In this document: in pieces, positions 24,274-33,351 of the stretch
How the letters are laid out: each line of letters starts with the position of its first letter
Numbering within the stretch: position 1 is the stretch's first letter
Assembly: GCA_002431865.1 (NCBI GenBank)
Contig: DJEI01000059.1
Span: forward strand, 1-45,702
Reading direction: 5' to 3'
Length of the DNA stretch: 45,702 nucleotides
Origin: Lachnospiraceae bacterium UBA5902
GTDB taxonomy: Bacteria; Bacillota; Clostridia; Lachnospirales; Lachnospiraceae
Notes under the pieces: model-generated
Databases searched by the model: none
What the model was told of the DNA's origin: nothing
The model's input: the letters and a program-made list of their open reading frames with translations, nothing else
Made by a program: the position numbers and the translations under genes

Positions 24274-26010
24274 GTGAAACAGGTATTACAGTATTTCAAG
24301 AATTACAAATGGAAAGCAATTTTGGCACCGTTGTTCAAGATGCTGGAAGCGACCTTTGAGCTTCTGGTTCCGCTCGTTATGGCGGCAATCATTGATAACG
24401 GTATCGCAGGAAATAACAAGCCGTATATCTACAAGATGGCGCTCGTCATGGTCGGACTCGGTGTGATCGGTCTTGGGTGTTCGATCACAGCACAGTATTT
24501 TTCCGCGAAGACGGCAATGGGAATCGGAAAGGAAATCCGGTATGATCTGTTCAAGCATATCGAGACACTTTCCTATACAGAGATCGATAAGCTCGGCAGT
24601 GCGACACTCATTACACGTATGACGAGTGATGTCAATCAGGTGCAGACGGGAATCAATATGTTCCTGCGCTTGTTTATGCGTTCGCCGTTTATCGTATTTG
24701 GTGCAACGATCATGGCATTTACAGTCAATGCAAAAGCGTCGCGGGTGTTCTTCATCACGCTTCCGGTTCTGATCGTGATCGTATTTGGAATCATGCTTGT
24801 TTCGATTCCTTTGTATAAGAAAGTACAGAGCAGGCTTGACACAGTGACATTGAAGTCCAGAGAGAATCTGTCCGGTGTGCGTGTCATCCGTGCATTTAAC
24901 CAGGAGAAGAAGGAAAAAGAAGAATTCGCCGAGGTAACGGAGGCATTAACGAAGGGACAGCTTTTCGTCGGAAAGATTTCTTCTTTCTTAAATCCGCTGA
25001 CTTATGCAGTGATTAACCTGTCTATCGTAGCTCTGATCTGGGGTGGCGCAAAGCAGGTAGATCTCGGTATCTTGAAACAGGGGCAGGTCTATGCACTTGT
25101 AAACTACATGTCACAGATTCTGATCGAGCTTGTAAAGCTTGCGAATCTGATTATCACCGAGACAAAGGCAGTTGCCTGTGCGAATCGCCTGGGGGCAATC
25201 TTCGAGACGACAAGCAGCCAGGTATATGAGACAGCACCGGTAGGAACTGCCGGTGGTACGGCAATTCCGAAGGTGGAGTTTGTCGATGCCGGTCTCACAT
25301 ATGCAGAGGCAAAGGAATCCTCCATCGAGGGCGTATTCTTGAAGGTGAACCGCGGAGAGACGATCGGCATTATCGGAGGTACCGGCTCTGGTAAGTCCAC
25401 ACTTGTGAATCTGATTCCGCGTTTCTATGACTGCACACAGGGAAGCATCAAGATCGATGGCGTGGATGTAAAGGAATATCCGAAGGAACAGTTAATTGAA
25501 AAGATTGGAGTTGTTCCGCAGAAGGCAGTGCTTTTCTCCGGAACAATCGCAGATAATATCCGCTGGGGCAAGGAAGATGCAACGAAAGAGGAAATCGAGG
25601 AAGCACTTTCTATCGCACAGGCGGAGGACTTTGTACAGCAGAAAGAGGGCGGCATTGAGTTCATACTGAACCAGGGTGGCAAGAACCTGTCCGGTGGACA
25701 GAAGCAGAGACTGACGATCGCACGTGCGCTTGTGAAGAAGCCGGAGATCCTGATTCTCGATGATAGTTCTTCTGCACTTGACTATGCGACGGATGCAGCA
25801 CTCCGGAAGGCAATTAAAGAGAAAACCGATCACACGACGGTATTCCTTGTATCGCAGCGTGCATCATCCATTATGTATGCAGATAAGATTATCGTCTTGG
25901 ACGATGGTAAGATCGCTGGCATTGGCGATCATGATACATTGATGAAGGATTGCCCGGTATACCGGGAGATTTACGCATCTCAGAACAAGGAGGTGAAGGC
26001 AAATGTCTAA
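24274..26010 (+). CDS. ABC exporter half-transporter, subunit with degenerate Walker B
   Basis: 578 residues: a six-helix ABC transmembrane domain (about 15-305) and a nucleotide-binding domain (about 335-570). Walker A GGTGSGKST and signature LSGGQKQR are canonical. In Walker B, ILILDDSSSALD, the catalytic glutamate is replaced by aspartate, and the switch residue is Gln in VSQRASS rather than His. This marks the degenerate-site subunit of a heterodimer, as in TM287/288 and LmrCD exporters. The GTG start follows AAAGGAAAG. The last eight bases overlap the second subunit (ATGTCTAA), so the two are translationally coupled. Drug, peptide or lipid export is likely; the substrate is unknown. Confidence 0.93.
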   Translation: MKQVLQYFKNYKWKAILAPLFKMLEATFELLVPLVMAAIIDNGIAGNNKPYIYKMALVMVGLGVIGLGCSITAQYFSAKTAMGIGKEIRYDLFKHIETLSYTEIDKLGSATLITRMTSDVNQVQTGINMFLRLFMRSPFIVFGATIMAFTVNAKASRVFFITLPVLIVIVFGIMLVSIPLYKKVQSRLDTVTLKSRENLSGVRVIRAFNQEKKEKEEFAEVTEALTKGQLFVGKISSFLNPLTYAVINLSIVALIWGGAKQVDLGILKQGQVYALVNYMSQILIELVKLANLIITETKAVACANRLGAIFETTSSQVYETAPVGTAGGTAIPKVEFVDAGLTYAEAKESSIEGVFLKVNRGETIGIIGGTGSGKSTLVNLIPRFYDCTQGSIKIDGVDVKEYPKEQLIEKIGVVPQKAVLFSGTIADNIRWGKEDATKEEIEEALSIAQAEDFVQQKEGGIEFILNQGGKNLSGGQKQRLTIARALVKKPEILILDDSSSALDYATDAALRKAIKEKTDHTTVFLVSQRASSIMYADKIIVLDDGKIAGIGDHDTLMKDCPVYREIYASQNKEVKANV

Positions 26011-27769
26011 GGATAAGAAAAAGAAGCTGCAGGGCTTTGATAAAGCTGTGTTGAAGCGTGTACTGACACATATCAGGAAATACCGCATTCTGGTCATCCT
26101 CTCGTTCATCTGCGCGATGATCACCGTTGCCTCTACCTTGTATGCACCGATTCTGACCGGCGATGCGATTGACCTGATCGTCGGAAAAGGTCTGGTTGAC
26201 TTCGACGGAATCAAAGACATCATCTACACATTTTTGATGGTAACCGTTGTGACAGTGCTTTCGCAGTGGTTCATGAATATTATCAACAATCATATCACAT
26301 ATTCCGTTGTGAGGGATATCCGTATCGAGGTGTTCAATCATATGGAGGAGCTTCCGCTTTCCTATATTGATTCACACAAACACGGCGATATCGTGAGCCG
26401 TATCGTGTCGGATATCGACCAGTTTGCAGACGGACTTCTGATGGGATTTACACAGTTGTTCACCGGAATCGTAACGATTCTTGCAACACTTGGTTTCATG
26501 ATGGTTGTAAATGTACCGATCGGACTGGTCGTTGTTATCCTGACACCGCTTTCTCTGTTTGTAGCATCGTTTATTGCGAAGCGGACGTATCATCTGTTCC
26601 ACCAGCAGTCAGAGACACGTGGTGAGATCACAGCACTGGTTGATGAGATGGTCGGACAGCAGAAGATCGTGCAGGCATTTGGCTATGAGGATGATGCACT
26701 CGATCGTTTTGAGGAGATAAACGATCGTCTGGAGAAGGACAGTATGTCAGCGACATTCTATTCCTCCTTGGTCAATCCATGCACAAGATTTGTCAACAAC
26801 CTTGTATATGCGGCAGTAGGTATCATCGGTGCTATTTCTGCGATCATGACCGGATTTACTGTTGGACAGCTTACATGTTTCCTCAGTTATGCAAACCAGT
26901 ATACAAAACCATTTAATGAGATATCGAATGTCATCACCGAGCTTCAGAATGCGATGGCTTGTGCCGGACGTGTGTTTGAGCTTCTGGATGAGTCACCACA
27001 GGTACCAGAGAAAGCAAACGCATATATATTAGCTGATACAAAAGGCGCAATCGAGATTAAGGACGTAAACTTCTCCTATGTGAAGGATAAGACACTTATC
27101 ACAAACCTGAACCTCTCTGTAAAACCGGGTATGCGTGTTGCAATCGTCGGACCAACCGGATGTGGAAAGAGTACACTCATCAATCTGCTGATGCGCTTTT
27201 ACGATGTGGATACCGGTTCTATCTCAGTCGATGGTACAGATATCCGCGATATGACAAGAGACAGCCTGCGCCAGAATTATGGCATGGTATTGCAGGAGAC
27301 ATGGTTAAAGAGCGGTACGATCCGTGAGAACATTGTATATGGAAAGCCGGATGCAACGGATGAAGAGATCGTACAGGCAGCAAAGCTTGCACATTCTGAC
27401 AGCTTCATCCGCCGTCTGCCACAGGGCTATGACACGGTGATTGCCGAGGACGGTAGTAATCTGTCACAGGGACAGAAACAGCTTCTTTGTATCACGCGTG
27501 TGATGTTGTTACTGCCACCGATGCTTATTCTGGATGAGGCGACATCTTCAATCGATACACGTACGGAGATCCGGATCCAGAAAGCATTTAATCGTATGAT
27601 GCAGGGCAGAACAAGCTTCATCGTGGCACACAGACTGTCAACAATCCGGGAGGCAGATGTGATCTTAGTTATGAAAGATGGAAATATCATCGAGAAGGGT
27701 AACCATGAGCAGCTTATGGCGCAAAACGGTTTCTATACGAATCTGTATAATTCGCAGTTTGCACATTAA
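26003..27769 (+). CDS. ABC exporter half-transporter, subunit with canonical Walker B
   Basis: 588 residues: transmembrane domain (about 25-330) and nucleotide-binding domain (about 350-585). Walker A GPTGCGKST, Walker B LILDEATSSID with catalytic Glu, and H-loop VAHRLST are canonical. Its signature, LSQGQKQ, departs from LSGGQ. In the head-to-tail dimer, this signature faces the degenerate Walker B of the partner, so the two odd motifs form one degenerate ATP site and the other site is competent. This is the expected pattern of an asymmetric exporter. An AAGGAGG site lies inside the end of the first gene. It is followed by the cysS promoter. Confidence 0.94.
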   Translation: MSKDKKKKLQGFDKAVLKRVLTHIRKYRILVILSFICAMITVASTLYAPILTGDAIDLIVGKGLVDFDGIKDIIYTFLMVTVVTVLSQWFMNIINNHITYSVVRDIRIEVFNHMEELPLSYIDSHKHGDIVSRIVSDIDQFADGLLMGFTQLFTGIVTILATLGFMMVVNVPIGLVVVILTPLSLFVASFIAKRTYHLFHQQSETRGEITALVDEMVGQQKIVQAFGYEDDALDRFEEINDRLEKDSMSATFYSSLVNPCTRFVNNLVYAAVGIIGAISAIMTGFTVGQLTCFLSYANQYTKPFNEISNVITELQNAMACAGRVFELLDESPQVPEKANAYILADTKGAIEIKDVNFSYVKDKTLITNLNLSVKPGMRVAIVGPTGCGKSTLINLLMRFYDVDTGSISVDGTDIRDMTRDSLRQNYGMVLQETWLKSGTIRENIVYGKPDATDEEIVQAAKLAHSDSFIRRLPQGYDTVIAEDGSNLSQGQKQLLCITRVMLLLPPMLILDEATSSIDTRTEIRIQKAFNRMMQGRTSFIVAHRLSTIREADVILVMKDGNIIEKGNHEQLMAQNGFYTNLYNSQFAH

Positions 27770-27777
27770 GCTTTTGC

Positions 27778-27806
27778 TTGACAAACCGCAGATTGCATGA
27801 CATATT
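27778..27806 (+). promoter_or_regulatory. SigA-type promoter for cysS
   Basis: TTGACA (27778-27783), 17-base spacer, CATATT (27801-27806). The remaining leader is about 40 bases, too short for a T-box. Confidence 0.6.
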
Positions 27807-27848
27807 TGAAAAAGAAAAATGGAATGATCGCAGGAGGAACGAACAGGT

Positions 27849-29258
27849 ATGAAGATTTTTAATACACTTACCAGACATAAGGATGAATTTCATCCGATCA
27901 AAGAGGGAAAAGTAGGCATCTATGTCTGTGGGCCAACCGTATATGACTATATTCACATCGGAAATGCAAGACCGATGATCGTGTTTGATACATTGCGCAG
28001 ATATTTTGAGTACAAGGGCTATGAGGTAAACTATGTATCGAACTTTACTGATGTCGATGACAAGATCATCAAGCGTGCAAATGAGGAGGGCGTTGATGCG
28101 TCTGTGATTTCCGAACGTTATATCGCGGAGTGTAAGAAGGATATGGCAGCGCTTCATGTAGAGGAGGCAACGACACATCCGCAGGCAACGAAAGAAATCC
28201 CGGATATGATTGCGATGGTAGAGACGCTGATCAAAAAAGGCTATGCATATGAAGTAAATGGAACGGTATATTTCCGTACAAGAAAGTTCTCTGATTATGG
28301 AAAGCTTTCCAAGAAGAATATCGATGATCTGCGTGCCGGAAACCGCGAGCTTCTTGTATCCGGTGAGGACGAGAAGGAAGATCCGCTTGATTTCGTACTC
28401 TGGAAGCCGAAAAAAGAGGGTGAGCCATCATGGCCATCTCCTTGGGGTGATGGAAGACCGGGCTGGCATCTGGAGTGTTCGGTTATGTCGAAGAAGTATA
28501 TTGGCGATGTCATTGATATTCATGCCGGTGGTGAGGATCTGATCTTCCCGCATCATGAAAATGAGATCGCACAGAGCGAGGCAGCCAATGATACAGAGTT
28601 TGCAAGGTATTGGATGCACAATGGATTTTTGAAGATCAACAATGAGAAGATGTCCAAGTCACTTGGAAACTTCTTTACAGTAAGAGAGATTGGAGAAAAG
28701 TATGATCTGCAGGTCATCCGTTTCTTCATGCTTTCTGCACATTACAGAAGTCCGCTTAACTTCTCTGCAGAGCTTGTGGAAAGTTCTAAGAACGGACTGG
28801 ACAGAATCCGCACATCTGCATCGAAGGTAGAAGAAGCAATCAACAACAGTACAGTTTCTGATATGACAGAGGCAGAGACAAAACTTGCAGAGGAGATTCC
28901 AACGTATGTAAAGCGGTTTGAGGATGCCATGGAGGATGACTTAAATACTGCAGATGCAATCTCTGTAATCTTCGAGCTTGTTAAATTTGCAAATACAAAT
29001 GTTGAGGCAGGTGTAACAAGCAAGGCATTTGCACAGAAAATTTATGATACAATGAAACAGCTGATGGATATTCTCGGTATTGATATCAAGGAGCAGGAGG
29101 TGCTCCTGGATGAGGAAATCGAGAACCTGATCGAGGAGCGTCAGGCAGCCAGAAAGGCAAAGAACTTTGCGAGAGCCGATGAGATCCGTGATCTGCTCAC
29201 AGAGAAGGGAATCATTCTGGAAGATACCAGAGAAGGTGTAAGATGGAAAAGAGCGTAA
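27849..29258 (+). CDS. cysS: Cysteinyl-tRNA synthetase
   Basis: Charges tRNA-Cys with cysteine. The 469-residue class I enzyme has the zinc-binding Cys and HIGH motif in [17 protein letters not shown] (near 25-41), the zinc-site segments [10 protein letters not shown] and [14 protein letters not shown], and KMSKS in [10 protein letters not shown] (near 265). The C-terminal DALR-like helical domain is complete. The start follows GCAGGAGG. It overlaps the Mini-III gene by 16 bases, and the order cysS-mrnC-rlmB-sigH matches that of Bacillus subtilis apart from a missing yacP. Confidence 0.97.
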   Translation: MKIFNTLTRHKDEFHPIKEGKVGIYVCGPTVYDYIHIGNARPMIVFDTLRRYFEYKGYEVNYVSNFTDVDDKIIKRANEEGVDASVISERYIAECKKDMAALHVEEATTHPQATKEIPDMIAMVETLIKKGYAYEVNGTVYFRTRKFSDYGKLSKKNIDDLRAGNRELLVSGEDEKEDPLDFVLWKPKKEGEPSWPSPWGDGRPGWHLECSVMSKKYIGDVIDIHAGGEDLIFPHHENEIAQSEAANDTEFARYWMHNGFLKINNEKMSKSLGNFFTVREIGEKYDLQVIRFFMLSAHYRSPLNFSAELVESSKNGLDRIRTSASKVEEAINNSTVSDMTEAETKLAEEIPTYVKRFEDAMEDDLNTADAISVIFELVKFANTNVEAGVTSKAFAQKIYDTMKQLMDILGIDIKEQEVLLDEEIENLIEERQAARKAKNFARADEIRDLLTEKGIILEDTREGVRWKRA

Positions 29259-29659
29259 AGACCGAACAGGCAAATGCATATCAGTATTCGCCGCTCGCGC
29301 TTGCCTATATGGGAGACAGTATATTGGATCTGCTTGTGAAAAAATATTTCGTCACACATTCCAATATGCAGCCACATAAGTATCATGTGGAGGTCAGCAA
29401 GATCGTCAAGGCGGTGAATCAGGCAGATTATATCAACCGGATCATGGAAGAATTGTCGGAGGATGAGCTTGATGTTTATAAGCGTGGCAGAAATACAAAT
29501 ACCCATTCCAAGGCGAAGAATGCAACGATGGGACAGTACCGCAAGGCAACCGGGTTAGAGGCTCTGTATGGCTATCTGTATCTCAAAGGGGATATGGAGC
29601 GGCTGCAGTATTTTGTGGATGGTATGATCCGGCAGTATCTCGCGGGCAAGGAATCATAG
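29243..29659 (+). CDS. mrnC: Mini-ribonuclease III
   Basis: 138 residues, an RNase III catalytic domain without the double-stranded RNA-binding domain. MrnC matures the ends of 23S rRNA in Bacillus. Visible are the RNase III signature-like [17 protein letters not shown] near 18-34, with an acidic metal ligand, and [21 protein letters not shown] near 89-109 (quoted in parts: [23 protein letters not shown]). The start overlaps the cysS end by 16 bases, implying coupled translation. The neighbours, both RNA-processing or tRNA genes, support the call. Confidence 0.95.
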   Translation: MEKSVKTEQANAYQYSPLALAYMGDSILDLLVKKYFVTHSNMQPHKYHVEVSKIVKAVNQADYINRIMEELSEDELDVYKRGRNTNTHSKAKNATMGQYRKATGLEALYGYLYLKGDMERLQYFVDGMIRQYLAGKES

Positions 29660-29691
29660 GTATGATGAAAACTGAGATAACGGATATGCAG

Positions 29692-29764
29692 CATGTCCGG
29701 GCAGGCTATATGATAATATACAGGTGTGCAGGAAGTGTGCATAAATATGCGAAACATGTCCGGG
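29692..29764 (+). repeat. Imperfect direct repeat in the mrnC-rlmB gap
   Basis: CATGTCCGGG occurs at 29692-29701 and 29755-29764, each preceded by an ATATGC and followed by a G-rich stretch, 63 bases apart start to start. The gap of about 129 bases has no coding potential I trust. The function is unknown. Confidence 0.5.
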
Positions 29765-29788
29765 TGGAAAAGAAGAAGGAAAACAAAA

Positions 29789-30562
29789 ATGAGTGAGAAT
29801 AAGAATATCATAAATGAACAGGAACCGCAGGACGATCATATGATTGAGGGACGAAATGCGGTGTTAGAGGCATTTCGGGCAGGAAAGACAATCGATAAGC
29901 TGTATATTCAGGACGGTCTGCGTGATGGTGTGATCTCGTCCATCCTGCGTAATGCGAAGAAACGGGATGTGATCGTGAATTTTGTGAGTAAGGAAAAACT
30001 CGATCAGATGTCTCCGGACCGGAAACATCAGGGCGTGATGGCAATTACGGCGGCATTTTCCTATGCGGAAGTGGACGATATTTTAGAAAAAGCAAAGGAA
30101 AAGGGCGAAGATCCGTTTATCTTTATCTTAGATGAGATTGAAGATCCGCATAACTTAGGTGCGATCATCCGTACCGCAAATCTATGTGGCGCGCATGGCG
30201 TGATCATTCCGAAGCGACGTGCAGTCGGACTGACGGCAACGGTAGTCAAGGCTTCGGCAGGTGCAATCCACTATACGCCGGTTGCCAAGGTGACAAATAT
30301 TGCCAAGACAATCGAAGAATTAAAGGAAAAGGGATTATGGTTTGCATGTGCTGATATGGGCGGTGAGGTGATGTACCGGGCGAACCTGACCGGACCGATC
30401 GGTCTTGTGATCGGAAACGAAGGAAGCGGTGTGAGCCGTCTTGTCAAAGAAAAATGTGACTATGTTGTATCGATTCCGATGAAGGGCGATATAGATTCGT
30501 TGAATGCATCCGTGGCAGCCGGTGTGCTTGCCTATGAGGTTGTGCGGCAGAGAATGCAGTAA
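29789..30562 (+). CDS. rlmB: 23S rRNA (guanosine-2'-O)-methyltransferase, TrmH/SpoU family
   Basis: 257 residues. RlmB methylates G2251 (E. coli numbering) of 23S rRNA using S-adenosylmethionine. The N-terminal substrate-binding domain begins with IEGRNAVLEAFRAGKTI. The SPOUT trefoil-knot domain carries motif 1 DEIEDPHNLGAIIRTA, motif 2 GLVIGNEGSGVSRLV and motif 3 IPMKGDIDSLNASVAAGV. I start at the ATG eight bases after AAGGA; codons upstream to 29726 are open but lack a site and family similarity. Its place between mrnC and sigH matches the Bacillus order. Confidence 0.95.
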   Translation: MSENKNIINEQEPQDDHMIEGRNAVLEAFRAGKTIDKLYIQDGLRDGVISSILRNAKKRDVIVNFVSKEKLDQMSPDRKHQGVMAITAAFSYAEVDDILEKAKEKGEDPFIFILDEIEDPHNLGAIIRTANLCGAHGVIIPKRRAVGLTATVVKASAGAIHYTPVAKVTNIAKTIEELKEKGLWFACADMGGEVMYRANLTGPIGLVIGNEGSGVSRLVKEKCDYVVSIPMKGDIDSLNASVAAGVLAYEVVRQRMQ

Positions 30563-30580
30563 AAATACGGAGAAGAAGCG

Positions 30581-31174
30581 ATGGATTATACAAAGATGGA
30601 CGACAATCAAATACTTGCATTTGGACGGGCTGGCGAGGACGAGGCAACGGAGTTCCTGTTGCAAAAGTATGGATATCTGGTCAAACGGGAAGTGCGTACA
30701 GTCTATCTGATCGGCGCGGAAACCGAGGATCTGGCACAGGAGGGAATGATTGGACTTTTTAAGGCAATCCGGGATTACAGCCCGGACAAGGCAGCCAGCT
30801 TTTCCACCTTTGCCTGTGTCTGTATCCGCAGACAGATCCAGAATGCAATCACAAACTCGAACCGTAAGAAGCATGTGCCGTTAAATTCCTATGTATCGTT
30901 GTATATGAACAGCGAGGAGGGAGACAACTTCATGCTGGAGGAACGTCTTTCCACAAGCCGGGAAGAAGATCCGGAGAAGCTATTGATTGCACGCGAACAG
31001 ATCGAGGATCGGAATGCACGAATCAAAAAAGAACTGAGCAAGCTTGAACAGCAGGTGTTAAAGCTGTATTTGCAGGGACTTTCCTATGAGGAAATCGCAG
31101 AGCAGCTCGGAAAGACAGAGAAGTCAATCGATAATGCATTACAGCGTATCCGGGGGAAATTATCAAGGAAATAG
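30581..31174 (+). CDS. sigH: RNA polymerase sporulation sigma factor SigH
   Basis: 197 residues of the sigma-70 family, sporulation/stationary-phase SigH. Region 2 includes FLLQKYGYLVKREVR and DLAQEGMIGLFKAIRDY with the -10 recognition part FSTFACVCIRRQI; region 4 is LSYEEIAEQLGKTEKSIDNALQRIR. SigH starts the sporulation and competence program in Bacillus and controls early sporulation in clostridia. It lies 18 bases after rlmB. In Bacillus a yacP gene separates these two, and rpmG-secE-nusG follow; here a terminator and tRNA gene follow instead. Confidence 0.95.
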   Translation: MDYTKMDDNQILAFGRAGEDEATEFLLQKYGYLVKREVRTVYLIGAETEDLAQEGMIGLFKAIRDYSPDKAASFSTFACVCIRRQIQNAITNSNRKKHVPLNSYVSLYMNSEEGDNFMLEERLSTSREEDPEKLLIAREQIEDRNARIKKELSKLEQQVLKLYLQGLSYEEIAEQLGKTEKSIDNALQRIRGKLSRK

Positions 31175-31190
31175 AATTAGACAAAAAGAA

Positions 31191-31224
31191 AAGAAACTTT
31201 CTTACAAAGGAAGTTTCTTTTTTA
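31191..31224 (+). terminator. Bidirectional intrinsic terminator between sigH and tRNA-Thr
   Basis: Stem AAGAAACTT (31191-31199) with AAGTTTCTT (31211-31219), followed on the plus strand by a T run and preceded by an A-rich stretch that gives a T run on the minus strand. It can end both sigH and the convergent tRNA transcript. Confidence 0.85.
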
Positions 31225-31226
31225 TA

Positions 31227-31299
31227 AGCTGGTAACGGGAATCGAACCCGTGACCTCCGCACTACCAATGCGACGCTCTACCGACTGAGCCATACCAGC
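31227..31299 (-). tRNA. tRNA-Thr (anticodon GGT)
   Basis: Read on the minus strand, 73 bases fold into a full cloverleaf: acceptor GCTGGTA/TACCAGC, D stem GCTC/GAGC, anticodon stem TCGCA/TGCGG around loop TTGGTAG with anticodon GGT, and T stem ACGGG/CCCGT around TTCGATT. The discriminator is T and CCA is not encoded, so it must be added after transcription. It reads ACC and ACT threonine codons. Confidence 0.96.
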
Positions 31300-31324
31300 T
31301 TGCTTTGTATAAAGCACAACAGAG

Positions 31325-31353
31325 ATAATACTTTATTATTGGTTTTCTGTCAA
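31325..31353 (-). promoter_or_regulatory. Near-consensus promoter for tRNA-Thr
   Basis: On the minus strand: TTGACA (31353-31348), 17-base spacer, TATTAT (31330-31325), about 25 bases before the tRNA 5' end. The strong match fits a stable-RNA gene. Confidence 0.8.
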
Positions 31354-31439
31354 GAGGGAATGTTGAAATCAAAAATTCATAAAATTCTGTGAAAAATCAC
31401 AAAAAAAGCCAAAAAATTACTGCAACCATCAATATATTG

Positions 31440-31448
31440 TGTTATACT
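31440..31448 (+). promoter_or_regulatory. Candidate extended -10 promoter for the dockerin/cohesin gene pair
   Basis: TGT followed by TATACT (31443-31448); the -35 position (CTGCAA, 31420-31425) is weak. The start codon is about 44 bases downstream. Confidence 0.5.
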
Positions 31449-31491
31449 ACCCTTGTGTAACTAGGCTCGAATTCAGAAAAGGTGTGGTTTG

Positions 31492-33312
31492 ATGACAAAA
31501 AAACGATGGATAGCAACGGTAGTGGCAATCTGCATGGTTGTTCTGCTTTTTCAATATATACCCGTTTTGCACGCGTCAGCAGCAACGGAAGGTTCTATAA
31601 AATCTGGTGTAACTGGGGTTTATTTTCGTGAGACACCCGGTGGTACGCCGATAAAAGATACCAATGGAAATACAATTTATCTAAATGGCGGACAGGCACT
31701 GACGATTCAGGATACATCTAATTCCAGCTGGTATAAGGTAACGCTCACCTATAATGGTGGCAGCTATACCGGATATGTGAGCTCTCAATACGTGGTGGCT
31801 GGTGCAGCACCAGCGCCTTCGACACCGAGCGGGGATGCCGATTTTGAGGCAAAGCTTTCGGCACAGGGATTTCCGGACAGCTATAAGCCTTATTTGCGTG
31901 CCATCCATGAGAAATACCCAAACTGGGAGTTTCGGGCGGTTCAGACCGAAGTGGATTGGAATACACTTGTAGCCAATGAGGTATCCAAATCCGGGCAGGT
32001 CAAGAATCTGATCTATGGCACAAACTCGTATCCGCATTATAACTGGAGATCGACGACGATCGGTTATAATATTGCGACGGACACATGGAGTTCCTTTGAT
32101 GGCAAGACATGGTTTGCGGCATCGGACGAACTGGTTGCCTATTATATGGACCCACGTACATACTTGTATGAGAATTATATTTTTGCATTTGAGAGCCTGT
32201 CTTATCAGCAGGGTGTGCAGAATGAGACTGGTGTGGAAGCAATTTTAAAGGGTACCTTTATGTCGCAGACAAAACCAGCAGGCGACAGCCGCACTTACGC
32301 ACAGATTATAATGGAGGCCGCGGTACAGTCCGGTGTCAGCCCATATCATATTGCGAGCCGTATCCGTCTGGAGATGGGTTCTACGATTGGAACTGCATGC
32401 TCTGGAACGAATTCTTCGTATCCGGGTATTTACAACTTCTATAACATTGGCGCGTATGATACGCCAAATGGCAACGCAGCGGTAAAGGGTCTGCAATGGG
32501 CAGCCGGAAGCGGTTCGTATGGACGACCGTGGAACACCGCAGCAAAGTCTATCATTGGTGGTGCATGGTATCTTGGCGCATCATATATCAATGTCGGACA
32601 GAATACATTATATACACAGAAATTTAACGTTACAAACAAGAACAGTCTGTTCAGTCATCAGTACATGACGAATATCCAGTCACCAGCAACGGAGTGTCTG
32701 ACAAGTTATAATGCATACAAAAACAACAATCTGCTCAATTCCTCAATGATGTTTGAGATTCCGGTTTATTCCAGCCTGCCTTCACAGGCAGTTTCAAAAC
32801 CTGCGGATTCCGGAAATCCAAATAATTGGCTCAAAACGCTTTCAATCGCGGGATACGGATTGACACCGTCCTATGCGGTGAACAATACGACCGATTATTC
32901 CCTGATCGTGTCCGCTTCTGTGGATAAGATCAATATTACAGCGACACCGGTCAACAAGAATGCACGTGTGAGCGGCGCAGGAACGGTGAGCCTGTCACAG
33001 GGAACAAACGTGATCAGTCTTGTGGTTACGGCGCAGAGTGGTGCAACCAGAACCTATAAATTAACAGTCGTGCGGGGCACGGCAACGAACAATCCGACGA
33101 CACCATCCGCGGGTGGCAAGAAGGGCGACCTGAACGGTGATGGCAGGATCACAGCTTTGGATATTGTCAAGATACAGCGTCTAATCGTTGGTCTGGACGC
33201 GTTAAACAGTGATGTGCTTGCAATCGCGGATATCAATGGAGATGGAAAAGTAACCGCGTTGGATATCGTCAAGATACAGCGGCATATTGTTGGATTGGAG
33301 ACAATCCAGTAA
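31492..33312 (+). CDS. Secreted SH3/glucosaminidase/cadherin-like protein with a C-terminal type I dockerin
   Basis: 606 residues. A signal peptide (about 1-30, ending LHASAATEG) precedes an SH3-like domain (about 35-95, YFRETPGGTPI to GYVSSQYV). An endo-beta-N-acetylglucosaminidase-like domain (LytG/GH73 type, about 120-425) follows; likely catalytic Glu294 lies in IASRIRLEMGS. Then come a cadherin-like beta-sandwich (about 443-530) and a dockerin (545-606) of two near-identical calcium loops, DLNGDGRITALD and DINGDGKVTALD, each followed by IVKIQR and VGL. It probably cleaves peptidoglycan glycan strands. A dockerin on such an enzyme implies tethering by a cohesin, and the next gene encodes one. 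The ATG is preferred over a TTG one codon earlier. Confidence 0.88.
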   Translation: MTKKRWIATVVAICMVVLLFQYIPVLHASAATEGSIKSGVTGVYFRETPGGTPIKDTNGNTIYLNGGQALTIQDTSNSSWYKVTLTYNGGSYTGYVSSQYVVAGAAPAPSTPSGDADFEAKLSAQGFPDSYKPYLRAIHEKYPNWEFRAVQTEVDWNTLVANEVSKSGQVKNLIYGTNSYPHYNWRSTTIGYNIATDTWSSFDGKTWFAASDELVAYYMDPRTYLYENYIFAFESLSYQQGVQNETGVEAILKGTFMSQTKPAGDSRTYAQIIMEAAVQSGVSPYHIASRIRLEMGSTIGTACSGTNSSYPGIYNFYNIGAYDTPNGNAAVKGLQWAAGSGSYGRPWNTAAKSIIGGAWYLGASYINVGQNTLYTQKFNVTNKNSLFSHQYMTNIQSPATECLTSYNAYKNNNLLNSSMMFEIPVYSSLPSQAVSKPADSGNPNNWLKTLSIAGYGLTPSYAVNNTTDYSLIVSASVDKINITATPVNKNARVSGAGTVSLSQGTNVISLVVTAQSGATRTYKLTVVRGTATNNPTTPSAGGKKGDLNGDGRITALDIVKIQRLIVGLDALNSDVLAIADINGDGKVTALDIVKIQRHIVGLETIQ

Positions 33313-33351
33313 CATACATGAGAAACGACAGGAAGAAGCAGGAGGACTATC

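Noticed and set aside
27770..27848. Possible T-box leader before cysS
   Set aside because: Only about 40 bases follow the predicted transcription start; there is no specifier stem, T-box sequence or terminator.
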